The notes: generated by a model not told the origin, from the sequence alone. DNA of 13,619 nt from an uncultured Nitrospira sp. (GCA_946479785.1 CAMLHQ010000083.1:1-13619), one strand, 5' to 3'. Shown: positions 6,834 through 13,619, numbered from the stretch's first letter. Numbers and translations: made by a program.

Positions 6834-6863
6834 AGTATAGGAACGGCCCATCGGAGAGGTCAA
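6834..6863 (-). promoter_or_regulatory. Promoter of the lipoprotein-nadB operon
   Basis: On the minus strand TTGACC (6863-6858, 5 of 6) and TATACT (6839-6834, 5 of 6) are separated by 18 bases, the best sigma70-type match in the window. The predicted start, 7 bases past the -10 box, is 6827, exactly the A of the lipoprotein ATG, so the mRNA may be leaderless. It is back to back with the bS22 promoter. Confidence 0.6.
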
Positions 6864-6900
6864 GCTGAGGCCGTACGACGCCGCAAATTCCCTCCGTTGC

Positions 6901-6929
6901 TTGCAATTTCGGCTGAAAACTTCTAGACT
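6901..6929 (+). promoter_or_regulatory. Candidate promoter of the bS22 gene
   Basis: TTGCAA (6901-6906, 4 of 6) and TAGACT (6924-6929, 4 of 6) lie 17 bases apart. Transcription would begin near 6936, leaving a leader of about 17 bases that contains the ribosome binding site GGGAG. Confidence 0.4.
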
Positions 6930-6952
6930 CACGCTCGTAAGGGAGACACCGT

Positions 6953-7048
6953 ATGGCCAGTGTGCTGAAAAAACGCCGGAAGAAAATGCGCAAGCACAAG
7001 TACAAGAAACTGCGCCGGCGTCAAAAGTTCCTCCGTCGAAAAAGCTAA
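6953..7048 (+). CDS. Small ribosomal protein bS22 / mS38-like (AURKAIP1/COX24 domain)
   Basis: A 31-residue, extremely basic peptide: MASVLKKRRKKMRKHKYKKL followed by RRRQKFLRRKS. More than half the residues are Lys or Arg. The SVxKKRRKKMRKHKxKKLRRR pattern is the AURKAIP1/COX24 motif, seen at the C-terminus of mitochondrial mS38 and in free-standing bacterial proteins such as the 33-aa bS22 of mycobacteria. Those proteins bind helix 44 and nearby 16S rRNA in the small subunit. A ribosome binding site AGGGAG ends 8 bases before the ATG. It is followed after 30 bases by the 72-aa protein gene and divergent from the lipoprotein operon. Its size makes it easy to miss in automated annotation. Confidence 0.88.
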   Translation: MASVLKKRRKKMRKHKYKKLRRRQKFLRRKS

Positions 7049-7078
7049 GCTCACTCCGACCAGGGGAAGGAGGATTCC

Positions 7079-7297
7079 GTGCCGGAAGGGAAGAAGGTTC
7101 GCATTCGCGTCCGCACTGTCAACTGCGTGTACGTGGGCGATTTTCTCATTCCTCCGATGCGGAACCGTGTCTCCGACGCCATCAATGAAGAGCAGCGGCT
7201 GTTCATCAGCCTCACCGATGTCGTCGTCAACGACAAAGACCGCTCGGATTTCGTCGCTGTCAATAAGAACCTCATCGAATCCATCGCGCAAATCTGA
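7079..7297 (+). CDS. Conserved-looking 72-aa protein of unknown function
   Basis: I do not recognise it with certainty. It begins at a GTG with the strongest ribosome binding site in the window (AAGGAGG, 7067-7073, 5-base spacing). The sequence alternates likely strands and turns: KVRIRVRTVNCVYVGDFLIP (5-24), then PMRNRVSDAINEEQRLFISL, TDVVVNDKDRSDFVAVNKN and LIESIAQI. There is no signal peptide, membrane segment or cysteine pair, so it should be a small cytoplasmic beta-rich protein. The G-D/E-x-x-IP...R-x-SD...N pattern recalls the DUF6812 group, an unverified impression. The 30-base gap to the bS22 gene suggests one transcript, and the exporter gene follows after 95 bases. Confidence 0.8.
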   Translation: MPEGKKVRIRVRTVNCVYVGDFLIPPMRNRVSDAINEEQRLFISLTDVVVNDKDRSDFVAVNKNLIESIAQI

Positions 7298-7316
7298 CAC
7301 CTTCCACCGTCTCCGA

Positions 7317-7375
7317 ACCTCCTCACCATCCTCTTTCGTGTCTGCTTCACACTGGTTTTCTATTATGACCTCCTC
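7317..7375 (+). repeat. Two copies of ACCTCCTC before the ABC exporter gene
   Basis: The octamer ACCTCCTC occurs at 7317-7324 and 7368-7375, in a pyrimidine-rich stretch. It matches the anti-Shine-Dalgarno core of 16S rRNA and could pair with a GGAGG element such as the one at 7067-7073. A weak -10-like TATTAT (7361-7366) lies between them without a matching -35. Chance is a real possibility. Confidence 0.25.
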
Positions 7376-7392
7376 TAAGATCCTGTCGCGTC

Positions 7393-9123
7393 ATGTCGAC
7401 CTTTAAGCGGTTCCTTCCATTCCTGAAACCCTATCTCTCCCGCATGCTGTTCGCCGGGCTGCTGGTGATGGGAGTCGCGGCGATAAATCTCGCCTTGCTG
7501 CGGCTCGCCGGAACGTTGTGGGACGTTATCACTGTACATCACGACGCTAAACGGATGACCGAGTTGATCGCGCTGTTCCTCGGCTTGGTCGTGCTGCAAG
7601 GCCTCTGTTCGATGGGACACAGTTATTTCACGGCCTGGGTTTCTCAGCATATCGTCGCCGATTTCCGCCGGCATCTCTTCGCCCATCTGCAAACATTGTC
7701 GGTCAGTTTTTTTGCGCGACGCAGAACCGGCGAACTGCTCTCGCGTCTGATGAACGACGTCACCGTCATTCAATCCGTCGTCACGGAAACACCGATCGAC
7801 ACGGCCAAGCAACTCGTCACGTTCGTCGGAGGGATCGCCTTTCTGCTGGCCATGAACTGGCGTCTCTGTCTGCTAATTCTCGTCCTGCTGCCTTTGCTCG
7901 TCGTCATCGCCAAGTTCTTCGGCCGCCGGCTCAAATCTCTCTCAACCTCGATCCAAGACCAGACCGCCGCACTCAGTACGCTGATCGAAGAGGTGCTCTC
8001 CGGCATCCGTATCGTGAAATCCTTCGTCCAGACCAGACGCGAAGAGACGCGGTTTTCCACGCAGGTCGGCCAAACCCTGTCCCTCACCATGCGGCGGGCG
8101 GGCATCATGGCCGTGTTCATTCCCGTCATCAGCCTGCTGACCTTCTCAGCTGCGGCAGCCGTGTTATGGTATGGCGGACGCCAGGTCATCGATGGCGCCG
8201 TGTCCCCGGGCGATTTGTTCGCCTTTGTGTTGTTCGCCGGCATTCTGATCGGCCCATTCAGTTCCGCCGCGCGCGTCTTCGCGCAGGTCCGAGAAGCGCA
8301 GGGCGCCACAGAACGGGTGTTTGAAATCCTCGATACGCAATCCGACGTCGTCGATGCCCCCAATGCAACGGTCCTCTCAAACGTGTCCGGACATATACAG
8401 GTCGAGCACGTTAGCTTTGCGTACGATCTACGACAGCCGGTGCTGACCAATGTGTCGTTCGAGGCGAAACCAGGTGAACTTGTCGCGATAGTTGGCCCGA
8501 CCGGCGCAGGTAAAACAACCGTGATGAATCTCATTCACCGGTTTTACGATCCGACCGAGGGACGAATCACCATCGACGGTCATGACCTCCGTCAGGTCAC
8601 ACTGGAAAGCTGGTACCGGCAGATTGCGCTTGTGCCGCAGGAAACGATTCTCTTTGGCGGAACCATTCTCGACAACATTAAATACGGCGACCGCGACGCC
8701 AGCGAGGAAGCGGTGAAAGCAGCCAGCCGCGCCGCCCATGCCCACGACTTCATTATGAGTTTTCCCGATCAGTATCACACCATCGTTGGTGAAAAGGGAA
8801 TCAACGTCTCGGGCGGGCAACGCCAGCGTATCGCCATTGCGCGTGCCATTCTCAAGAATCCGCGCATTCTCTTGTTGGATGAAGCTACGTCAGCGCTCGA
8901 CAGTGAATCGGAACGGCTGGTCCAGGAAGCGCTCGAGCGGCTGATGAAGGGCCGGACGACCTTCGTCATCGCCCACCGCCTTACGACCATTCAAGGGGCA
9001 GATCGGATTCTCGTCCTAAACAAGGGCCGTCTCGTGGAGTCCGGCACCCACAATGAACTGATGGATCGCCAAGGTCTTTACCACTATCTGTACACACTTC
9101 GGCTGACAGAACTCCCCTCGTAA
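7393..9123 (+). CDS. MsbA-like ABC exporter half-transporter (TMD-NBD fusion)
   Basis: ATP-driven exporter of 576 aa, typical for MsbA-type half-transporters (E. coli MsbA 582), expected to work as a homodimer in the inner membrane. The N-terminal membrane domain (about 1-310) has six hydrophobic segments, near 17-38, 56-74, 138-156, 158-176, 238-260 and 270-292. The nucleotide-binding domain (about 335-570) has Walker A GPTGAGKTT (368-376, K374), Q-loop Q416, signature VSGGQ (472-476), Walker B ILLLDE (492-497, catalytic E497), D-loop SALD and H-loop H528, so ATPase function looks intact. Substrate is not readable from sequence; lipid A core or another lipid or drug are the family's usual ones. 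No ribosome binding site is visible at the ATG. It ends at the nested inverted repeat. Confidence 0.93.
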   Translation: MSTFKRFLPFLKPYLSRMLFAGLLVMGVAAINLALLRLAGTLWDVITVHHDAKRMTELIALFLGLVVLQGLCSMGHSYFTAWVSQHIVADFRRHLFAHLQTLSVSFFARRRTGELLSRLMNDVTVIQSVVTETPIDTAKQLVTFVGGIAFLLAMNWRLCLLILVLLPLLVVIAKFFGRRLKSLSTSIQDQTAALSTLIEEVLSGIRIVKSFVQTRREETRFSTQVGQTLSLTMRRAGIMAVFIPVISLLTFSAAAAVLWYGGRQVIDGAVSPGDLFAFVLFAGILIGPFSSAARVFAQVREAQGATERVFEILDTQSDVVDAPNATVLSNVSGHIQVEHVSFAYDLRQPVLTNVSFEAKPGELVAIVGPTGAGKTTVMNLIHRFYDPTEGRITIDGHDLRQVTLESWYRQIALVPQETILFGGTILDNIKYGDRDASEEAVKAASRAAHAHDFIMSFPDQYHTIVGEKGINVSGGQRQRIAIARAILKNPRILLLDEATSALDSESERLVQEALERLMKGRTTFVIAHRLTTIQGADRILVLNKGRLVESGTHNELMDRQGLYHYLYTLRLTELPS

Positions 9124-9124
9124 A

Positions 9125-9190
9125 CCCCTTAGGGCGATAAATTGGCGAAGTTGTCTTGTTGACAAGTTCGTTTTCGAGACTGCTAAGGGG
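9125..9190. terminator. Nested inverted repeat, probable bidirectional terminator
   Basis: An outer perfect 8-base inverted repeat, CCCCTTAG (9125-9132) and CTAAGGGG (9183-9190), encloses an inner hairpin at 9146-9170: CGAAGTTGTC, loop TTGTT, GACAAGTTCG, with one mismatch in ten. TTTT follows at 9171-9174 on the plus strand. It lies between the convergent exporter and DUF6328-type genes, and the right outer arm contains the latter's stop codon. Termination of both transcripts is inferred. Confidence 0.55.
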
Positions 9191-9665
9191 CTAGCCATCG
9201 TTGGAGGAATTGCACACGGGGCAAGAGGATCCATAGGACCGTGAACACACACCATAAACACAAAGTGGCGAGCAGGCTGAGAAGGCGGCTTTGTAAAATC
9301 AGACTTCCAATGAGATAAAAATCCAGCAGGATGCCGCCCATCAACGGGTACATGGACCCAAAAAGTAATTTGGTGGAGATGATGAGAAATCGTTTCGAAA
9401 CGGTCGCGGGTTCGGCCTGTCGGTGGTATGCCGCAGGTGTCATAACGAGCGCGACGGAAAGGGCGACCAAGCCAATCGCCATGTAATGGAGAAGTTGCTC
9501 AAACTGGTCCAGTCTAGCCCAAAATGTCGAGTTAAAGACCGCAATCAACTGAAAGCCGAACAGCGCCTGGATACCGGGCAGTACCATGCGGCATTCCTCG
9601 AGCATGTGGCTGACACTTTCGGATAGCGATTCTACTTCTGTATCGTTATCTGTCTGTGTGCTCAT
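9183..9665 (-). CDS. DUF6328-type four-helix membrane protein
   Basis: A 160-aa inner-membrane protein of unknown function. After an acidic, soluble N-terminus (about 1-27), CRMVLPGIQALFGFQLIAVF (25-44) is the pattern I associate with DUF6328, in which R-x-VLPGxQ-x-L-x-x-FQ is conserved. Four hydrophobic segments follow, near 31-49, 59-79, 95-117 and 128-150. Relatives are sometimes labelled sodium:proton antiporter, for which nothing here gives support. Its ATG lies 11 bases after the stop of the iron permease-family gene, so the two form an operon; only a weak GGA-type ribosome binding sequence is seen. The stop codon is inside the nested inverted repeat shared with the exporter. Confidence 0.75.
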   Translation of the reverse strand: MSTQTDNDTEVESLSESVSHMLEECRMVLPGIQALFGFQLIAVFNSTFWARLDQFEQLLHYMAIGLVALSVALVMTPAAYHRQAEPATVSKRFLIISTKLLFGSMYPLMGGILLDFYLIGSLILQSRLLSLLATLCLWCVFTVLWILLPRVQFLQRWLAP

Positions 9666-9676
9666 GTCAGCGTCCG

Positions 9677-10123
9677 TTACGGTTTCCGCACCTCAGGCGT
9701 TCCCGTATCTTTTGATCCCTCCCTTACCAGCTTTCTGCCTTCGTCGGCGATTTTCTGGTAAATTTTGAGAAAATTGTTCAACTCCTCCTGGGTCAGCTCT
9801 TCTAGATCCAGCAGGGCATTGTGGGCACCATGTGTCGATCGGATCAATTCGTCCAATTTGAGCTGAATGGCGCTGCTGTCACGGTTCTGCGTATTTTGAA
9901 TCAAAAAGACCATCAAGAAGGTGACGATGGTCGTTCCAGTGTTGATCACCAACTGCCATGTATCGCTATATCCAAACATGGGGCCCGTCATCGCCCATGC
10001 GACGATGGTGAGCAAGGCCGCCGCAAAGGCCCAGGGATGTCCCATGGCACTGGCGCAGTTCTTGGCAAATCGTGAAAACAGAGCGCGGAGTCCTTTCGCA
10101 CTTTTGGCTTGTCCGTTGGTCAT
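9677..10123 (-). CDS. Low-affinity iron permease family protein
   Basis: A 148-aa protein of the Iron_permease family (PF04120), named after fungal Fet4 but much shorter; transport by the bacterial forms is not established. Two membrane helices are visible: PWAFAAALLTIVAWAMTGPM (30-49) and a second at 56-76 within WQLVINTGTTIVTFLMVFLI. The family signatures GPMFGYSDTWQLVINTGTT and QNTQNRDSSAIQLKLDELIR (76-95) are well conserved. The C-terminal third is a charged, probably coiled cytoplasmic helix (LEELTQEELNNFLKIYQKIA). An AAGGG-type ribosome binding sequence lies 9 bases before the ATG. It is the first gene of a pair with the DUF6328-type gene; no Fur-like box was recognised upstream. Confidence 0.85.
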   Translation of the reverse strand: MTNGQAKSAKGLRALFSRFAKNCASAMGHPWAFAAALLTIVAWAMTGPMFGYSDTWQLVINTGTTIVTFLMVFLIQNTQNRDSSAIQLKLDELIRSTHGAHNALLDLEELTQEELNNFLKIYQKIADEGRKLVREGSKDTGTPEVRKP

Positions 10124-10252
10124 GATAGTGGCCCTTCTGCGGTGTCCGTTGATTCCGCTGTTGAATTATTTCCCGGATAAACACTTCCAGTTCCTCGGAC
10201 AGGAGCTGAATGTGTCTGCTTATAAATGCGTGATGATGAAGGCAGGCGCTCG

Positions 10253-10456
10253 TCACTCTTGCCGTGAAGAACGAAGAGACAATTCAGACCAGTATCCCTT
10301 GGTCTTAGGAGAAGAAGTGAGGATGGCTTTCAGCGCCCCGTCATCGTCTTCATCGTAAATCTCTCCAACGAATTCTTCTAAAATATCCTCGAGCGTCACG
10401 ATTCCCAGACGCGTTTGACTTGAGTAGACAATCCCCATGTGGACGCGCTGATCTTG
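10253..10456 (-). pseudogene. Remnant of a CBS-domain (CNNM/CorC-like) protein
   Basis: Minus-strand translation gives QDQRVHMGIVYSSQTRLGIV then TLEDILEEFVGEIYDEDD. In intact CorC/HlyC/CNNM proteins this is the end of the second CBS domain, QR-x-HMAIVVDEYGGTxGIVTLEDILEExVGEIxDE-x-D. The match continues upstream of the ATG at 10438 to an in-frame stop at 10459-10457, so the ATG is not a genuine start. The normally invariant DEYGG has become SSQTR, the preceding membrane and first CBS domains are absent, and after the acidic stretch the sequence (ALKAILTSSPKTKGYWSELS) no longer resembles the family. I read it as a decayed fragment. It may once have been part of the same membrane-protein cluster as the iron permease-family gene. 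Confidence 0.7.
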
Positions 10457-10794
10457 TTAAGCAAAGGAAGACGATGGCTATTTCACTCAGTTCGACCTCT
10501 TACCTATTGTTGGTAGCTTTCAGGCATACAGAACTAGGCAAACTGCTAGGTCATGCCCGCAATTACTACTTAATGTCGAGGGCGGTCGTAGAAGTGGCGA
10601 TTGGTTCGTAGGGGACGCAAGTGCCCACCTTAAAGGTCAAATCCGCGTAAATTGATTGGAAAGTTGGGGCCGATTGGCGCTTCGTCCGTCTATCGGATAC
10701 GGTTGACGACCATGGGCGCTCGGTACTAGGCTGCTCAACTGATTCATTCCGCCGATCGACTCAACTCTCGTCACACTTTTGCCGAAGGAGTCGC
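10457..10794. other. Gene-free region before the glucosidase gene
   Basis: In 338 bases I see no credible coding region. A 63-codon plus-strand frame (10420-10611) has no ribosome binding site and runs antisense through the CBS remnant. The stretch looks less GC rich than the flanking genes and has scattered stop codons in all frames, as expected of decayed sequence. It contains a perfect 11-base palindrome, ACCTTAAAGGT (10627-10637), and near its end the ribosome binding site AAGGAG (10785-10790) of the next gene. No insertion-sequence ends or target duplications were recognised. Confidence 0.6.
10703..10729 (+). promoter_or_regulatory. Weak promoter candidate for the glucosidase gene
   Basis: TTGACG (10703-10708, 5 of 6) is followed after 15 bases by TACTAG (10724-10729), a poor -10 at a short spacing. 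It would leave a leader of about 58 bases. This is the best candidate I found in the gap and it is not strong. Confidence 0.2.
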
Positions 10795-13476
10795 ATGGCT
10801 TCACGCCGAAAGACCGCTCCCCCTTCACCCTCTCCTCTCATTGCCGAACAGCAGCGCCTTGAGGAAGACGCCCGCCGCGAAAAACATTGGAAACGCTGGG
10901 GCCCCTATCTGAGCGAACGGGCGTGGGGCACGGTGCGCGAAGACTACAGCCCCTACGGCACAGCCTGGGAAGCCTTCCCGCACGACCATGCCCGCTCACG
11001 CGCCTATCGTTGGAATGAAGACGGCCTGGCCGGCATCTGCGATCGCCATCAATACATTTGCTTCGCGATTGCTCTCTGGAACGGACGCGACCCCATTTTG
11101 AAAGAACGCATCTTCGGCTTGACGGGCAACGAAGGCAACCATGGCGAAGACGTGAAAGAGTATTACTTTTATCTCGACTCGACACCCACACACTCGTACA
11201 TGAAATATCTCTACAAATATCCACAGGCAGCTTTCCCCTATGCTCAGCTGGTCGAAGAGAATCGGCGGCGCGGTCGCAAAGATCAGGAGTACGAGCTCAT
11301 CAACAGCGGCTGCTTCGACGAGAACCGCTACTTCGATGTGTCCGTAGAATATGCCAAAGCTTCGCCGGAAGATCTTTGCATTCGTATTCAGATTGTGAAC
11401 CGTGGCCCTGAAACGGCTGAACTCACGTTGTTGCCGACAATTTGGTTTCGCAACACCTGGTCATGGGGATCAGATATCAGGCGCCCGCGCTTCCGACAAG
11501 GCGAGCCGGTCAATCGTACGAGTGTGATCGAGACGAATCATGATTACTATGGATTGCGTCGGTTATTGTGCGAAGACCAGCCGACACTACTGTTTACCGA
11601 GAATGAGACGAATACGCGCCGGCTATACGGGGATGAAGAAGGTTCCCGCTATGTGAAGGACAGTTTCCACAGTTACATCGTCAACGGCGATAAGGAAGCC
11701 GTCAACCCGGATCATATCGGTACCAAGGCTGCCGCCCAATACGTCCTCACCCTGGCCCCTGGTGCCACGAAGACGATCCGACTGCGCCTGATAAACGAAG
11801 CAGGCCCTCTCCGATTCACAAAACAGAATTTCGATGCAGTCTTTGTTAAACGGATTCAAGAAGCGAACGAGTTTTACGCCATGCTGGCTCCAAGCGATAT
11901 TTCTGAAGAAGCCCGCCGTGTTCAGCGGCAAGCCTTCGCCGGCCTCCTTTGGACGAAGCAGTTTTATCACTACGAGGTGAGCCGGTGGCTCAAGGGCGAT
12001 GTGATGGGACCAGAGCCGCCGCGCCAGCGACTGCACGGCCGCAACTCGGACTGGACGCACGTCTACAATGCCGACGTCATCTCGATGCCGGATAAGTGGG
12101 AATACCCTTGGTACGCCGCCTGGGATCTAGCCTTCCACTGCATCCCGCTCGCGCTCGTCGATCCGACGTTTGCCAAGGAACAGCTCGTGCTTATGTTGCG
12201 CGAGTGGTATATGCATCCCAACGGACAGATTCCGGCCTACGAATGGGCCTTCAATGACGTGAATCCTCCCGTGCATGCCTGGGCGGCCTGGCGCGTGTAC
12301 AAGATCGAGAAAAAACGCACAGGCGTGGGCGACCGTCGGTTTTTGGAACGGGTCTTTCACAAATTGCTCCTCAATTTCACCTGGTGGGTCAATCGCAAAG
12401 ACGCCGAAGGCAAAAACATCTTTCAAGGCGGCTTCCTCGGACTCGACAACATTGGCGTCTTCGACCGGAGTGCACCGCTTCCTACAGGTGGCCACATCGA
12501 GCAATCGGATGCCACAAGCTGGATGGGCATGTACTGCCTCAACATGCTGGCCATTGCCCTCGAACTGGCGCGCGACAATACGGCCTATGAGGACGTCGCC
12601 AGCAAGTTCTTCGAGCACTTCGTCTACATCTGCCGCGCGATGAACAACATCGGCGGAGAAAAAATTGAGCTGTGGGATCGGGAAGACGGATTCTTCTATG
12701 ATGTGTTGCACCTGCCGAACGGAGAGACCAAACATTTGAAGGTCCGTTCGATGGTAGGTCTGATTCCGTTGTTTGCCGTGGAAACCCTTGACTCGGATCT
12801 GATCGACAGCCTCCCTCGATTCAAGCATCGCATGCAATGGTTTATCGAAAACCGTCCGGATTTCTCCCAACATCTCGAAACCCAGAGCGAGGACGGAGAT
12901 GTGCGACGGTTTCTCTCGCTCGTCAACCGCCATAGACTGCGTTCCGTCTTGCGATACATGCTGGATGAGGAGGAATTTCTCTCGCCCTACGGGATTCGCG
13001 CCCTGTCCCGCTACCACAAAGACCACCCCTATGTGCTGAACGTCATGGGGCACGAGCATCGCGTCGATTATGAGCCGGCGGAGTCCGGCACAGGCCTGTT
13101 CGGCGGAAATTCAAATTGGCGTGGGCCGATTTGGTTTCCGGTCAACTTTCTCCTGATTGAATCGCTCCAGAAGTTTCATTACTTCCTCGGCGACGCCTAT
13201 AAAGTCGAGTATCCGACCGGCTCGGGAAATCAGGTGACGCTCTGGGAGGTCGCGGGTGAAATCTCACGCCGCTTGACGCATATCTTTCTGAAGAACGAAA
13301 CGGGAACACGTCCGGTCTTCGGGGGGGTGGAAACGTTTGACCGCGATCCGCATTGGGACAATCATCTTCTGTTCTACGAATATTTTCACGGCGACAACGG
13401 CGCAGGGATCGGGGCCAGTCACCAGACCGGCTGGACTGGATTAGTGGCAAAGCTGATACAGCAAAGCGGCGAATAG
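10795..13476 (+). CDS. Large glucosidase-family protein (MGH1/GH63-like glycoside hydrolase)
   Basis: An 893-aa protein of the bacterial 'glucosidase' family related to yeast YMR196W and the MGH1/GH63 hydrolases; its substrate has not, to my knowledge, been established. There is no signal peptide, so it should be cytoplasmic. The N-terminal half (about 40-350) is probably a beta-sandwich and opens with [40 protein letters not shown] and [20 protein letters not shown]. The C-terminal half (about 380-893) should be an (alpha/alpha)6 barrel: [14 protein letters not shown] with D444 as a candidate general acid, [36 protein letters not shown], and [20 protein letters not shown] with E862 as candidate base. 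The acid/base assignments are by analogy with GH63. AAGGAG lies 4 bases before the ATG. It is followed after 18 bases by the debranching-like gene. Confidence 0.88.
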   Translation: MASRRKTAPPSPSPLIAEQQRLEEDARREKHWKRWGPYLSERAWGTVREDYSPYGTAWEAFPHDHARSRAYRWNEDGLAGICDRHQYICFAIALWNGRDPILKERIFGLTGNEGNHGEDVKEYYFYLDSTPTHSYMKYLYKYPQAAFPYAQLVEENRRRGRKDQEYELINSGCFDENRYFDVSVEYAKASPEDLCIRIQIVNRGPETAELTLLPTIWFRNTWSWGSDIRRPRFRQGEPVNRTSVIETNHDYYGLRRLLCEDQPTLLFTENETNTRRLYGDEEGSRYVKDSFHSYIVNGDKEAVNPDHIGTKAAAQYVLTLAPGATKTIRLRLINEAGPLRFTKQNFDAVFVKRIQEANEFYAMLAPSDISEEARRVQRQAFAGLLWTKQFYHYEVSRWLKGDVMGPEPPRQRLHGRNSDWTHVYNADVISMPDKWEYPWYAAWDLAFHCIPLALVDPTFAKEQLVLMLREWYMHPNGQIPAYEWAFNDVNPPVHAWAAWRVYKIEKKRTGVGDRRFLERVFHKLLLNFTWWVNRKDAEGKNIFQGGFLGLDNIGVFDRSAPLPTGGHIEQSDATSWMGMYCLNMLAIALELARDNTAYEDVASKFFEHFVYICRAMNNIGGEKIELWDREDGFFYDVLHLPNGETKHLKVRSMVGLIPLFAVETLDSDLIDSLPRFKHRMQWFIENRPDFSQHLETQSEDGDVRRFLSLVNRHRLRSVLRYMLDEEEFLSPYGIRALSRYHKDHPYVLNVMGHEHRVDYEPAESGTGLFGGNSNWRGPIWFPVNFLLIESLQKFHYFLGDAYKVEYPTGSGNQVTLWEVAGEISRRLTHIFLKNETGTRPVFGGVETFDRDPHWDNHLLFYEYFHGDNGAGIGASHQTGWTGLVAKLIQQSGE

Positions 13477-13494
13477 GACGGACGATGGGTGAAG

Positions 13495-13619
13495 ATGCAG
13501 ATTGACAGGACGGATTGCCAGAACCTCGATCGTGCCTTGAGCCTCGAGTGGCTGGAAACGAACGGACGCGGCGGATTTTCATCCGGCACCGTCGCCGGCG
13601 CGAATATGCGTCGCTATCA
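13495..13619 (+). CDS. Glycogen debranching enzyme-like protein, N-terminus only
   Basis: Forty-one codons are visible before the window ends. Residues 18-41 read [20 protein letters not shown] then NMRRY, matching the N-terminal domain of bacterial amylo-alpha-1,6-glucosidase/debranching-type proteins (EWLxTNGxGGYxSGTVxGxNTRRYHG). That domain precedes a C-terminal (alpha/alpha)6 barrel which is outside the window. These enzymes remove alpha-1,6-linked glucose or act on related alpha-glucosides. The ATG at 13495 is chosen because the ATG at 13485 meets a stop after six codons in its frame; GGGTGA upstream may serve as the ribosome binding site. The 18-base gap suggests cotranscription with the glucosidase gene. 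Confidence 0.85.
   Translation, partial: MQIDRTDCQNLDRALSLEWLETNGRGGFSSGTVAGANMRRY

Noticed and set aside
6828..6932. Longer N-terminus for the lipoprotein
   Set aside because: It covers the strong minus-strand promoter and the divergent bS22 promoter, and moves the lipoprotein signal away from the N-terminus.
7770..8534. 254-aa minus-strand frame inside the ABC exporter gene
   Set aside because: Antisense shadow of a gene with all ABC motifs intact.
9966..10256. 96-aa minus-strand frame upstream of and overlapping the iron permease-family gene
   Set aside because: Its first part (QLLSEELEVFIREIIQQRNQ) looks helix-like, but most of the frame lies out of phase inside a real gene and no ribosome binding site is seen; at most a remnant.
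10420..10611. 63-aa plus-strand frame in the gap before the glucosidase gene
   Set aside because: No ribosome binding site, overlaps the CBS remnant, and the peptide resembles nothing I know.
12127..13059. 310-aa minus-strand frame inside the glucosidase gene
   Set aside because: Long antisense frame produced by the codon bias of a clearly real 893-aa gene; no recognisable motif.
1..13619. CRISPR array, tRNA, rRNA, transposase, prophage or toxin-antitoxin system
   Set aside because: I looked for regularly spaced repeats, cloverleaf arms, transposase or integrase motifs and toxin-antitoxin-like gene pairs and found none.

Overview
The window reads as a chromosomal segment of a Gram-negative, moderately GC-rich bacterium. 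The overall gene style suggests Nitrospira or a close relative in Nitrospirota: a split F-type ATPase operon beginning atpZ-atpB-atpE, a mycobacterial/mitochondrial-type tiny bS22/mS38 ribosomal protein gene, and a large MGH1/GH63-like glucosidase next to a glycogen-debranching-like gene. The taxonomic call is inference; no rRNA or other marker is present.

Layout. (1) Positions 1-1239, minus strand: the head of an ATP synthase Fo operon, atpZ-atpB-atpE, with atpE running off the left edge. (2) 1240-1603: a 364-base divergent gap with a structured, possibly interspersed repeat (about 1300-1430) and candidate promoters facing both ways. (3) 1604-3930, plus strand: a two-gene chorismate-to-p-aminobenzoate unit, pabB-like then pabC-like, 2 bases apart. 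(4) 4031-4735, plus: a secreted lytic transglycosylase whose 3' end overlaps by 65 bases the 3' end of the convergent nadB. (5) 4671-6827, minus: an operon of a small lipoprotein gene and nadB (L-aspartate oxidase, NAD synthesis), 3 bases apart, with a good sigma70-type promoter. (6) 6953-7297, plus: a 31-aa bS22-type ribosomal protein and a 72-aa conserved-looking protein, followed at 7393-9123 by an MsbA-like ABC exporter half. (7) 9125-9190: a nested inverted repeat that probably terminates transcription from both sides. (8) 9183-10123, minus: a coupled pair of small membrane proteins (low-affinity iron permease family, then DUF6328 type). (9) 10253-10794: a decayed piece of a CBS-domain (CNNM/CorC-like) protein and 338 bases with no credible gene. 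(10) 10795-13619, plus: an 893-aa glucosidase-family protein and the first 41 codons of a debranching-enzyme-like protein.

Most of the window is housekeeping: energy coupling, folate precursor synthesis, NAD synthesis, cell-wall turnover, translation and export. The accessory-looking part is about 9183-10794. I found no CRISPR array, tRNA, rRNA, intact mobile element or obvious defence system. The points most worth following are the mixed TrpE/PabB signatures of the pabB-like gene, the tiny bS22 gene with its unknown partner, two genes whose predicted transcription start falls on the start codon (possible leaderless mRNAs), the structured repeat before the atp operon, and the glucosidase/debranching pair.
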